Assembly: GCA_022822525.1 (NCBI GenBank)
Contig: JAJEBN010000105.1
Location: 1 to 64,000 of the forward strand
DNA from: Acidimicrobiia bacterium
GTDB taxonomy: Bacteria; Actinomycetota; Acidimicrobiia; Acidimicrobiales; Poriferisodalaceae
Length of the DNA stretch: 64,000 nucleotides
Direction of reading: 5' to 3'
Shown: positions 5,820 through 15,542 of the stretch, piece by piece
How positions within the stretch are numbered: position 1 is the stretch's first letter
How the letters are laid out: each line of letters opens with the position of its first letter
Program-made: the position numbers and the translations under genes
The notes under the pieces: generated by a model
Seen by the model: only the letters and a program-made list of their open reading frames with translations
What the model was told of the DNA's origin: nothing
Databases searched by the model: none

Positions 5820-8800
5820 ATGTCGAGGTTTGCGGTTCGCCGCAAGAGCGCGCCTAACTGCGGGGGGGGGGGTCCGCGCTGCGGCGGTGCTGGTGGTGGC
5901 AGCGTCGGTGCTGGTCGGGGTGCCTGTGCAGCTCTCGGGGGCGCAGACCAGGGCTGAGTTCACTGCGTCGTGGTCGACGACGAGCATTGCTGAGGGTTCG
6001 TCTTCGACGCTGACGGTGTCCACCGCTGACACGTCGGTGATGGACGCGGATGAGATCTTGGTGACGCTGCACGTGGGCCGCGCCGAGAGCACTGCGGACA
6101 CGTCCGATATCGAGGTGCGCGACTCGGGCGGGAATCTGCTGTCGCCCCAGGCGTTCTCGGCCAACAGCGATCACGGCGGCGGCTCGGTCTACATCAAACA
6201 AGCCCAAGGCGAGACGATCAGTCCGCTGGTCACCTACCAGCAGGCCAAGACGGCGGTGTTCACCGTCACCACCCTCGACGACGCCGACACCTCAGACGAG
6301 GACCTCGCGGTGTGGGTGTACGTCAACGGCTATCTCGCCGGCGCCCAGACCCTCAGCCTGACGACCGATCCGGCGTTCACGTTCGGTTCCCGCAGCTACA
6401 CCGCCACCGAGGGCGGCACTGCCGCCACCGTCGAAGTCAGACTCCCCGAGGCGCCGTCGTCGACGCTCACGATCCCCATCGAGGTCAAATCCCGCGTCGG
6501 CGCCACAGCAGCAGACCACTCAACTGTGCCCTCGACGTTGACGTTCACCACCTCTGACACCGCCAAGACGTTCACGGTCACCGCCGTCGACGACACCGAC
6601 GACGACGACGGCGAGTCGATCACCATCGGGTTCGGCACACCAGTGCCCACCGGCTATGTCGCCACCGACACCACCGTCGTCAACCTCGCCGACAACGACG
6701 CCATCCTCGTCAGCAACACCGCCGAGGCCGAAGAGGACGTTAACAGCTTGGGTATCAGTGACTTGGCGCATGCTTTCACCACCGGAACCCACACCGCCGG
6801 CTACACCCTCAACAGCATCGAACTCAGACTCTCCACCGACGGCGGAACCGAATTCGCGGTGCCGATCGTGAAGCTGATCAGCGGAAACGAACCTCACACC
6901 GGCACCGCCACCACCCTCACCGGGCCCAGCTCCCTCGACGCCTACACCACCAAGAACTACGCGTTCACCGCGCCCTCCGGCACCACGCTCGCAGCGTCTA
7001 CCACCTACTGGGTCCTCGTCGAAAAAGCGTCCTCCGGCGGCGACGACGTGCAATGGGCCTACACCGCCTCCACCGGCGAGGACACCAAAGAGGCGGGCTG
7101 GTCCATCGCCGACGAAGGCTTGGATCGCGACCGCAATTCAACCGGCTCGTTCGGGGTAGCCCTCAGCTCCGCTCTGATGCTGCGCATCAACGGCTCTTTG
7201 GTCACGGGTCCTGCGTTCAAGTTCGGGTCCCGCTCGTATACGGCGACTGAGGGCGGCACTGCCGCCACCGTCGAGGTGGAGCTGGTGAACAGCCCCGGCG
7301 GGCCGTCGTCGTCGGTGACGGTCCCGATCGAGGTAAAGACCCGCGTCGGCGCCGCCGCAGCGGACCACTCCACGGTGCCGTCGTCGTTGACGTTCTCCAC
7401 GTCGGACAGGTCCAAGACGTTCACGGTGACCGCGACCGACGACACCGACGACGACGACGGCGAGTCGATCATCATCGGGTTCGGCACCGCCCCCACCGGC
7501 TACACGCTCGTCGGCGACACCATCGTGTCCCTCGCCGACAACGACGCCATCCTCGTCAGCAACACCGCCGAGCGCGAGAACGACATAGGGGAATTGTCCG
7601 CCAGAGATTTTGCGCAGGGGTTCACCACCGGCTCCCACACCGCCGGCTACACCATCGACAGCATCGAACTCACACTCTCCACCGACAGCGGTACCAATCA
7701 TGCAGTGCCGATTGTGAAACTGGTCAGCGGAAGCGCTGCCCACACCGGTACCGCCACCACGCTCACCGGCCCCACTTCGCTCACCGCCAACACAACAAAG
7801 GACTACACGTTCACTGCGCCGTCGGGTACCACGCTGGCCGCGTCGACCACCTACTGGGCCGTAGTCGAAGCGTCTTCCGGCGGCAACGACGTGGCATGGT
7901 CCTACACATTGACCGACGAGGACACCAAACAGGCCGGCTGGTCTATCGCCGACAGCCGCTTGGCCCGCGGCGTTACGTCGACTGGCTCGTTCTCCGATGT
8001 GACGTCGGGTGAGGCGCAGATGCTGCGCATCAACGGCTCTTTTGTCACGGGTCCTGCGTTCAAGTTCGGGTCCCGCACCTACACCGCGACCGAGGGCGGC
8101 ACTGCCGCCACCGTCGAAGTCGAGCTGGTGAACAGCCCCGGCGGGCCGTCGTCATCGGTGACGGTCCCGATCGAGGTCAAGACCCGTGTCGGCGCCACCG
8201 CAGCGGACCACTCCACGGTGCCGTCGTCGTTGACGTTCACCACGTCGGACACCAGAAAGACGTTCACCGTCACAGCGACCGACGACACCGACGACGACAA
8301 GGGCGAGTCGATCATCATCGGGTTCGGCACCGCCCCCACCGGCTACACGCTCGTCGGCGACACCGTCGTGAACCTCGTCGACGACGAACCCTACGTGCTC
8401 GTCAGCAACATCGACGAGACGCAATTCTCCAAGCTCCCCTTGGGCGAAGACGACCTTGCGCAGGCGTTCACCACCGGCACTCACACCGCTGGCTACACCC
8501 TCACCAGTGTCGAACTCAGACTCCAAACCTCGGATTCCTCCGGAACAGACTACGCGGTGCCCATTGTGAAGCTGATCAGCGGAACCGCGGCCCACACCGG
8601 CACCCCCACGACGCTCACCGGTCCCAGCTCTCTCGACGACGGGACCTCAAAGAACTACACGTTCACCGCGCCGACGGGCACGACGCTGACCGCGTCGACC
8701 ACCTACTGGATTCTGGTCGAAGCCGCGGCCTCCGGCGGCGACGACGTGCAATTGGCCCATACCGAATCGACCAGCGAGGACACCAAACAGACCAACTGGT

Positions 8801-8913
8801 CCATCGCCGACTCCTTCTTGTTCCGCACCGCTTCCTCGACGGGGGTGTTCACTACGTCCATGACGGCGGTGCAGATGTTGCGGCTCAACGGGCACTTCGT
8901 CGGGGGTCTTTGA
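5820..8913 (+). CDS. Secreted three-repeat protein (Calx-beta-like plus choice-of-anchor R-like)
   Basis: About 1027 readable residues begin with a Sec signal peptide (hydrophobic AAAVLVVAASVLVGVPV). Three 280-residue tandem units follow. Each has a Calx-beta-like half (YTATEGGTAATVEV ... DDTDDDDGES) and a half resembling the choice-of-anchor R domain (FTTGTHTAGYTL ... ASTTYWVLVE ... MLRINGS). There is no sorting signal or C-terminal membrane anchor. The best start by ribosome site (GGAGG 5807-5811) is ATG 5820, but it is one base out of frame with the body because of an 11-G run at 5862-5872. The only in-frame start is TTG 5830 without a ribosome site. Either the run is miscounted or expression is switched by slippage. 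Asp/Thr/Gly-rich repeats suggest calcium-dependent surface adhesion (inference). Confidence 0.7.
5862..5872 (+). repeat. Run of eleven G within the signal-peptide coding region
   Basis: An uninterrupted G11 tract lies about 40 bp after the preferred ATG (5820). With ten or thirteen G the ATG would be in frame with the 1000-residue body; with eleven it is not. Homopolymers of this length are classic slipped-strand sites and also classic sequencing error sites. Confidence 0.9.
6370..8895 (+). repeat. Three tandem ~843-bp coding repeats
   Basis: Units start at 6370, 7210 and 8053 (spacing 840 and 843 bp), each opening with a CC(G/T)GCGTTCA block. Units two and three are near-identical over the first ~300 bp, while unit one is more diverged. 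All preserve the reading frame, giving 280-residue protein repeats. High identity suggests recent duplication or gene conversion between units. Confidence 0.9.
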
Positions 8914-8916
8914 GCG

Positions 8917-10488
8917 GTGTCGGCAACGGGCGCGGGCGCGGTGGGCGACCGGCCGCGCTGGCTGCGGGGTTGGGGGTCGGGCCGTGCCGGTGTGGCGCAC
9001 GCTGTTTGGGGGTCGGCGGCGTGCGGTCGGTTGGCTGTTGGGGGGCTGCTGCGGCCCCGTGGGGGGCGCGGCCGTCTTGTCGGGCGCGGTTGTGGGCGTT
9101 TTGGGGTGCTGTGGGCTGGAGTCGCCGCGGTTGTGGTGTTGGCGGCGGGCTGCACCGGTGGGGCGTCGCCGCCTGGCACAGGCCAAGCGACGCCTCAGAC
9201 CGCGGACGGCGTCGGGGCAGCGGATGGGGACGCTGGGCGGGGTGTCAGCGCCGCTGAGCTGGACGCTGCGGTCACCGCCGCGATCGAGGGGCTGCCCATT
9301 CCTGAGGCCGTGACGATGGCTGAGGTGCGACAGGCCGTCGAAGCTGCGGTCGCGGCCGCGGTCGAGGGGCTGCCGGTGCCTGAGACCGTGACGATGGCTG
9401 AGGTGCGCCAGGCAATCGACGCTGCGGTCACCGTCGCGGTCGAGGGGCTTCCGACGTCTGAGGCCGTGACGATGGCTGAGGTGCGACTGGTTGTCGAGGC
9501 TGTGGTCGCGGCCGCGGTCGATGGGCTGCCCATTCCTGAGGCCGTGACGATGGCCGAGGTGCGACAGGCAATCGACGCTGCTGTTGGCGAGGCGGTCGAT
9601 GCTGCGCTCGCGGCGGCTGAGGCGGGCGCTTCTGTCGGCAAGGACAGCGACGGTGAGGTTGTCGGCGGGTCGCCTTTGAGGTCACAGCCCGCCGCGTACA
9701 CCCGCCATGTCGTCGACGAGGCCATCGCGTTGTACCGCTCGGACGGGCGCGGTGCCGCAGTCGACCGCTACAGCGACCCGGCCAGCGTGGACGGGCAGTG
9801 GTATGTGTTCATCGTCGACACAGCCGGCACTGTGGTCGCGCATCCCGACCAGTCGCTGATCGGGGAGAGCCTCCACGGCTGGGTCGGCACCGACGTCAAC
9901 GGTTACAACTTCGGTCCCGAGATGCTCGCCGCTGACCACACAGGCCGCTGGGTGCCCTATGTGTTCGTCAACCCCGCAGGCGACGACCTGGGCGACCAGG
10001 GCGTGTTCGAGCTGAAGAACGCGTGGGTGAAGCGCCACGACGGGCTGCTGTTCGCCTCGGGCTGGCACATCGACTCCGAGACATTCCTGCCCCAGCTCAT
10101 CGCCGAAGCAGCCGGGCATTTTCGTGCGGGCGGGCTCGAGGCGACCCTGGCGTTCTACAACGACCCCGAAGGCATTTCGGCGGGGCTCATACCCACAGCG
10201 GAGTACTACAACCGCACCGGCGCCCTCGACGGTTTCTTCTCGGGGTTCATCGCTGCCCCCGGCGGTGAGCTGCTCGCCCACTTCGACCCGACGCTGATCG
10301 GCACCGACATCGAGGACCTCCTCGGACCCGCCGTCTGGAGCGCCACCGCGCAAGGCTCGTGGATCACCGCAGCCGACAACCCCCCCGGCACCGGACCCGC
10401 CACCATGCGCGTCTACGCCGTCGACGTCGCCGGCACCCTCATCGGCGGCGGCTGGTACACCAGCCCTGCCGACGCAACCTCGCCGTAA
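8917..10488 (+). CDS. Cache-domain lipoprotein with 26-residue repeats
   Basis: The predicted lipobox LAAGC gives an acylated Cys near residue 79, after hydrophobic WAGVAAVVVLAA. That is far from the GTG at 8917, so the true start is probably downstream, though no clear ribosome site marks it. Next come four 26-residue repeats (GLPIPEAVTMAEVRQA-type), likely a helical stalk. Two single-Cache-type sensor domains follow (about 260-390 and 395-515), with the marks DPASVDGQWYVFIVD, GTVVAHPD, GTDVNGY and FELKNAWV. Cache domains bind small ligands outside the membrane; here there is no cytoplasmic signalling part. The gene starts 4 bp after the repeat-protein gene. A broken paralogue lies at 14.4-15.5 kb. 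Confidence 0.72.
   Translation: MSATGAGAVGDRPRWLRGWGSGRAGVAHAVWGSAACGRLAVGGLLRPRGGRGRLVGRGCGRFGVLWAGVAAVVVLAAGCTGGASPPGTGQATPQTADGVGAADGDAGRGVSAAELDAAVTAAIEGLPIPEAVTMAEVRQAVEAAVAAAVEGLPVPETVTMAEVRQAIDAAVTVAVEGLPTSEAVTMAEVRLVVEAVVAAAVDGLPIPEAVTMAEVRQAIDAAVGEAVDAALAAAEAGASVGKDSDGEVVGGSPLRSQPAAYTRHVVDEAIALYRSDGRGAAVDRYSDPASVDGQWYVFIVDTAGTVVAHPDQSLIGESLHGWVGTDVNGYNFGPEMLAADHTGRWVPYVFVNPAGDDLGDQGVFELKNAWVKRHDGLLFASGWHIDSETFLPQLIAEAAGHFRAGGLEATLAFYNDPEGISAGLIPTAEYYNRTGALDGFFSGFIAAPGGELLAHFDPTLIGTDIEDLLGPAVWSATAQGSWITAADNPPGTGPATMRVYAVDVAGTLIGGGWYTSPADATSP
9265..9576 (+). repeat. Four tandem 78-bp repeats in the lipoprotein gene
   Basis: Copies begin at 9265, 9343, 9421 and 9499, a constant 78-bp period. 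Each encodes a 26-residue unit with an alternating Ala/Val helix and a GLP-P-EAVTMAEVR segment. The frame is kept, so copy-number change would lengthen or shorten the stalk between lipid anchor and Cache domains. The paralogue downstream lacks them. Confidence 0.9.
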
Positions 10489-10689
10489 CGACGTGCCGAG
10501 GCAGCGCTCCCGCCGCCGGAGCCGCACGCACACACACACCGCTAGCGCCGGAATCTGCCCCCGTCACGCTGCACATGACCCCGACCATCATGTGCGGGTC
10601 CCCGTCAGAAATACCGAAGCGCCACCACGGGGTCACCTCGAGATCGATGCCGGTGCGGTCTGTGATCGGCCGCTTGTGGGCCGAGGAGT
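10489..10689. other. Convergent intergenic region
   Basis: A 201-bp gap lies between the lipoprotein gene and the end of the leftward FN3 gene. It contains a short CA run (about 10530-10540) and no clear terminator hairpin. A leftward frame continuing through it has no start codon of its own and is not called. Confidence 0.3.
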
Positions 10690-13600
10690 TCACGAGCTCG
10701 AGCTGGTGACGGTGATGGTGTAGGTCTGGGTGGTGGTTCCGCTGGTGACGGTCACGGTGATGTCGGCAGGCAGGTTGCTCAAGTCCACCTGGTGGCCTTC
10801 GTCGCTCGTGCTGGAGTCGGCCGGCGAGAACTCGACGGTGGCGCGGGGATCGGGCGCGACTGCGCTCAGTGTGGCCGAGGTCACCGTGTTGTCCACCTCG
10901 ACGCTGTAGGCCGTCGTGGCTGCCGAGAAGTCGAAGTCGATGCCCGACAGCTCGAGCGATGACAGGTAGGCCCGGTACGGCATGTAGTACGCAAACAGCT
11001 TGTTGAGGCCGTAGTCGGCGACGTACAGCGTCTCGCCGTCAGACCACATGCCCCCGATGTTGGTGGCGCCGTCCGCCCCCAGTGCGGTGAAGTTCATCGA
11101 GTCTTTGCGCTCGGCTGTGGCGATGTCGTACGCGTAGACCGTCGAGGTGGCGTCGTCGGCGAGCCATATCGTCACCCCGTCGCCCCAGATTCCGCTCAGG
11201 CCATAGGGCTCGAAGAACCGCCTCGACGTCCAGTCCCAGAGCCCGTGGCCGTAAATCGAGTGACGCGTCTTGCGCTTGATGTCCTTGTCGGGGGTTCGCT
11301 CGCCGGAGGACAGGTCATAGGAGTAGACCAGTCTGTAGTCCCAGTCGGCGACCCACATCGTCGTCCCGTCGGTCCACAGCCCGGACGCGTGGTTGTTCGG
11401 CGGCCCCGGCCCTCCGCTGTGGTCGCGCGCCCGAATCCAGATGTCGTCGCCGCTCAGCCGGTGGCCATTGGAGAGCTTGAAGGCGAACACCCTGTCGTGA
11501 ATCCATGGTTGGGCTACCCACACCTTTTCGTCGAAATGAGTCACCCCTGTGAGATACGCACTCGTCTGCCAAGCATCCACGTCCATCGGAAGGCTGACGG
11601 GCGCCTGTGTCGAGGCTGTAGGCGAACAGCCTGCGAGCGTTGCTGTACGTCGCCCATACCGTGTCGCCATCAGAGGTGATTCCGCTCAATTTGCCCGTTC
11701 GTAGCCATTCGTGGTCTTCGAGGGGCACCCCGGGCTCGATCACGATCTCCTTCCATGCTGTTCGGGCATACGCCGCGGGCACTTCGCGGGTGACGGTGAG
11801 GGTGTACGACTCCACTTGGCCGCCGGCGCTAACGGTGATGAGCACCGCGGTCTCGGAGGGTCTGCCTCGGGGGGCCGGGGGGTTGAGGGCGATTTGGTGG
11901 CCTGCGGTTTCGGTGTCGGCGTCGGCGCTGGCAATCACAAACGTGCTTCCCGCTGCGGCGGTGGGGGTGACGGTGATGTACTCGGTGTTGGCGTCAACGG
12001 TTGCGGTGTACTGGTGGGTGCCGGCTGCGAACGCGGGCGCCAGGGTGCCGGGGCTTATGGTCAGCGCGCTGAGCTGCGGCTCAGGATCGCTCTGCCGTTG
12101 CAGTTGAGGGGGAGTGGTTTTCGCCGACACGAGCCGCCAGCCGATGACTGCGTTTCGCTCGGTGCTGCCCCGGGAGGAAAGCTCGCTCGGCGGGGGATTG
12201 TCGGCAGGGGGCGGTCGAAGACGGATGGTGTAGTAGCCCTGCTCGGTGCTGTCCGGCGCGGTGGCCTTGACCACAATGAGGGTGTCTGCGGTTGTTGACA
12301 GCGCAATGCTGTCGTCGTCGGCGAGCCGGGCGAACCCGCTGCCGCCGGGGCGTAACACGTAGGCGTCGAGCTGGGTGTCCTCGAAGGGAACGAGGTCGAG
12401 CGAGGTGCTGGTCACGCCCGTGGGGGGGCTGGCCTGGTAGCGCTGCTGGTTGGGGTGGAAGTCGAACTCGATGCCGTCGAGCTCGGCGCTCTCCGGAGCG
12501 GAGCGCCGCTGGATGGCGGGATTGATCGTGAGTGTGTGGGCGTCGACGGTGGTGTTGTCGGCTGCGGTCACAGTGATGGTGGCTACCGCCCCGGTGGCTT
12601 CGAGGTCGATCTGGTGTCCGTCGGTGTCGGGGTCGGCGTCGGCGGGCACGATGTCGAGGCTGCACCTGTTGTCGTCGGCGGCAGTCACTGCGACGGTGAC
12701 CTGCTCGATGTTTGCGTCGGCGGTGGCGGTGTGGCTGGTGCTGGCCGAGTCGAAGGCGCTGTCGAGGTCTGCGCCGGCAATGGTCATCGATCCCAGCGAC
12801 GCGTCGGTCTGGTCCAGCCGGGGATCGGCGGGGGCGGTCTTGACAACCCGCATGTAGCTCTCGTCGCCGGATTCCCAGTTCGCGCAAGGGTTGTCCCAAA
12901 TCCAGTAGTCGACGCGCGCGTGTGCGCCGCCGCTCGTGCCTTCAGGCACCACCGCATGGGTGGAGGAGTAGGTGCGCCCGCCGGCTTCGAGAATGAACGG
13001 AGTGGCGTTGCCCACCAGCAGCGATCCCGAGATCACGATTGGATTGGCGAGCCCGGCGGCGGCCCCGCTGGCGGGGGTGCCTTTGATCTGCGCAACTGAG
13101 AACAGCATGCCGTGGTTGGAGATCACCGAGCCGTCCCAATAGCGAGCGTCGAAGCTGCCGAACCCCGTGCCGGCCGCCGAATAGCCCGCGATGGGGAGCC
13201 CACCGCCATTTCCCGCCCCGAGCTCGAGAGCCCCGGCCAGCAGCGTCCCCTCCGGTTCGGCAGCGAGCGAACCGCTGCCGTCGGGAATCCCGAACGACGA
13301 CACCGTCCACGGCCCCGACCACGGAGAGTCCGCATAGTCGCCGTCGGAATAGCGCGACCGCAGAATCACCTTGTACGTGCGATCTGATTCCAGGCCGGTT
13401 ATCCGCTGCGACGTTTGGGTCGGGAACGCATTGCCGGTCAGGTCTGTCCAGGTTTTGTAGTCCTCATCGGTCGGCGCCCAAGACACCCGGTAGTCGGTGG
13501 GCGTCGGAGACGCCGCATCCCACGACACCGAAAGCACGCCCTCCGCGTCGCTCGTCACCGCCACGCCGGTCACCGAGCCGTCTCCGACTGTGGTCTGGGC

Positions 13601-14095
13601 CCGGTTGACCGGAGTCGTGTCGATCGGGGCCTGTTCGAGATCTCTGGCCGGCCGATCGCTGTCGTCGGGCCTCGCGGTGAGGGTGTCGGACCACGGGCCG
13701 CTTCTGCTGCCGCCGGGCCCGTATCGTGCCCTCATCTTGACTTTGTAGTCGGCTGTTCTGTCTAGCCCGGTCAGCGTGATCGACGTGGTTCCGGCCACGG
13801 GATACTCGTTGCCGCGGTGGGCCTCATTGGGAAGTCGCCACGACAAGAAGTCCATATCTTCGAGCGCCCAGGCGATCCGGTAGTCGGTCGGTGCCGGGCT
13901 GGGCTCGTGCCACGAGATCGTCAGCTCACCGGGAGCGGTGCTGCTCAGCGACAGGAAGTCCCACGACTTCTGCCAGGTCTGACTGCTCGCGGGCACCACC
14001 CATGATCCAGCAAGCAGGACCGCGGGCAGCATCGCAAGCGCAATCTTCAGCAATCCTCCCCGGCGATGAAACGACATGCGGTTGGTTTGCAGCAT
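10690..14095 (-). pseudogene. Secreted FN3 / cadherin-like beta-sandwich protein with one frameshift
   Basis: The product would be about 1135 residues: a signal peptide (KIALAMLPAVLLAG), two fibronectin type III domains (residues about 40-140 and 160-270, with PTDYRIAW and PTDYRVSW), an Asp/Gly-rich region, then several cadherin-like beta-sandwich (Cadherin-like_b) domains marked by LSALTISPGTLAPAFAAGTHQYTATV. A C-terminal seven-blade-like part repeats SGIWGDG-T-WLADD motifs. Near 11585 a single extra base shifts the frame: the upstream frame loses coding character after FAYSLDTGA, and the blade repeats resume in the next frame to the stop at 10690. ATG 14095 is preferred; GTG 14104 and ATG 14077 are alternatives. 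It may be a true pseudogene or an assembly error. Confidence 0.72.
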
Positions 14096-14199
14096 TCGTA
14101 GCACTCTTCAGACGCTACACATCACAAACACGTTCCATTCCCTTAAAGAACATGATCAAGGCACTTGTGGGACAGGCTCTGGTACTCCCTGCGTTTCGC

Positions 14200-14335
14200 T
14201 CAGGCGTGTTGTTGGAGGCTGCTGCCGCACGGCGCGCGTCAGACAGGGAAGACCACGCTGGCGCGTCAGGTTGCGGGCGACGGGTCGCTCGGTCTGGACC
14301 TGACGCTCGACCTCGCATCTGCTGGACATGATCGA
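14200..14335 (+). pseudogene. Fragment of an AAA/DUF4143 ATPase gene
   Basis: A stretch of about 45 codons reads LLPHGARQTGKTTLARQVAGDG and then a TLDLAS segment. It matches the Walker A region of the ATPase gene at 4.4 kb both in protein and, over about 60 bp around 14228-14275, in DNA. Nothing of the rest of the gene follows; the lipoprotein gene begins at 14392. This is a decayed or recombined remnant, not a working gene. Confidence 0.75.
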
Positions 14336-14391
14336 CAAGTAATCACCATATTGGTGTCACCTATTGCTCATATGGCATGTAGAGTCGGCTC

Positions 14392-15478
14392 GTGGTTCGA
14401 ATTCGGCTGGGCATCACTGTTGGAGCACTGGCAGCAGCACTGGCGGTGGCCGGTTGCTCGGGTTCCGTGAGCGATCCCCCCCCGTCGATCGGCACGGTTC
14501 CCGAGACCGGCCAACCGGCCAGCACTGAGGCTGTAGCTGAGAGCGACGCAGCCGACGCAGCCGGTGCGGCCGTCGAAGAATCCGTCGAAGAATCCGCAGA
14601 GGTCGCTGAGGGCGTCGACGACTCCGCAGGCGACGCGCCCGTAGAGCCACTGCGCCGTCGAAATCTGATCCGGCCCGCTACACCAAGCATGTCGTGCGCC
14701 AAGCCATCGGCCTGTACGACTCAGAGGGTCTCGAAGCTGCGCTTTCGGTCTACAGCGACCCGGCCAGCATCGACGGCCAGTGGTACGTGTTCATCGTCGA
14801 CGGCGACGGCGAGGTCATCGCACATCCCGATGAGCGCCGTGTGGGGCTCGACATCAACGGTCCCATCGGCACCGACGTCAACGGCTACGCGTTCGGCGCT
14901 CAGATGCTGTCCGCTGACGAGACCGGCAAGTGGGTGCCCTATGTGTACGCGAACCCTGCCAGCGGCGTGCTGGATGACTCGAGTGACGCCGCTTTCGAGT
15001 TCAAGAACGCCTGGGTGGTGCGCCATGACGGGCTGCTGTTCTCTTCGGGCTGGTACATCAGTGCCGGGAGTTCCTCCCGGCACTGATCGGCGAGGCTGCC
15101 GAGCGGTTCCGCGAGGGCGGGCTCGAAGCGATGCTCGCCTTCTACAACGACCCGGAGGGCATCACCGCAGGGCTGGTGCCCACCGTCGACTACTACAACA
15201 GCACCGACACGCTCGAGGGCTACTTCTCGGGCATCGTCGCTTCGCCCGACGGGGTGATTCTGGCGCACTTCGATCCCAGCCTGATCGGCACCGACGTCGA
15301 AGACCTGCTCGGGCCTGCGGTTCGCCGCGCCACCCCCGAGGGCACGTGGATCTCAGCGGATGACAACCCGGTTGATGCGGGCGCTCCGGTGACCATGCGC
15401 ATGTGGGTTGCCGATGTCGACGGAACCCTCATCGGCGGCGGCTGGTACCGGCTCGCCGACAGCGAATCCTCTGAGTGA
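14392..15478 (+). pseudogene. Second Cache-domain lipoprotein, broken by two frameshifts
   Basis: It starts at GTG 14392 with a textbook lipoprotein signal (LGITVGALAAALAVAGC, lipobox VAGC). A Glu/Ala/Asp-rich linker follows, then two Cache domains closely matching the gene at 8.9 kb (DPASIDGQWYVFIVD, GTDVNGYAFG, FYNDPEGITAGL, GTDVEDLLGP). The frame shifts once between about 14640 and 14680 and again near 15070. At the second site a GGG run appears to have lost one G compared with what the paralogue predicts. Each shift is by the same one-base amount. Restoring both would give about 361 residues. The 26-residue repeats of the paralogue are absent. Confidence 0.75.
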
Positions 15479-15542
15479 ACGCACCCGACGCACCCAAACA
15501 GTCCCATCGAATTCAGCCCCAACACGAACGGAGCGACCTGAC

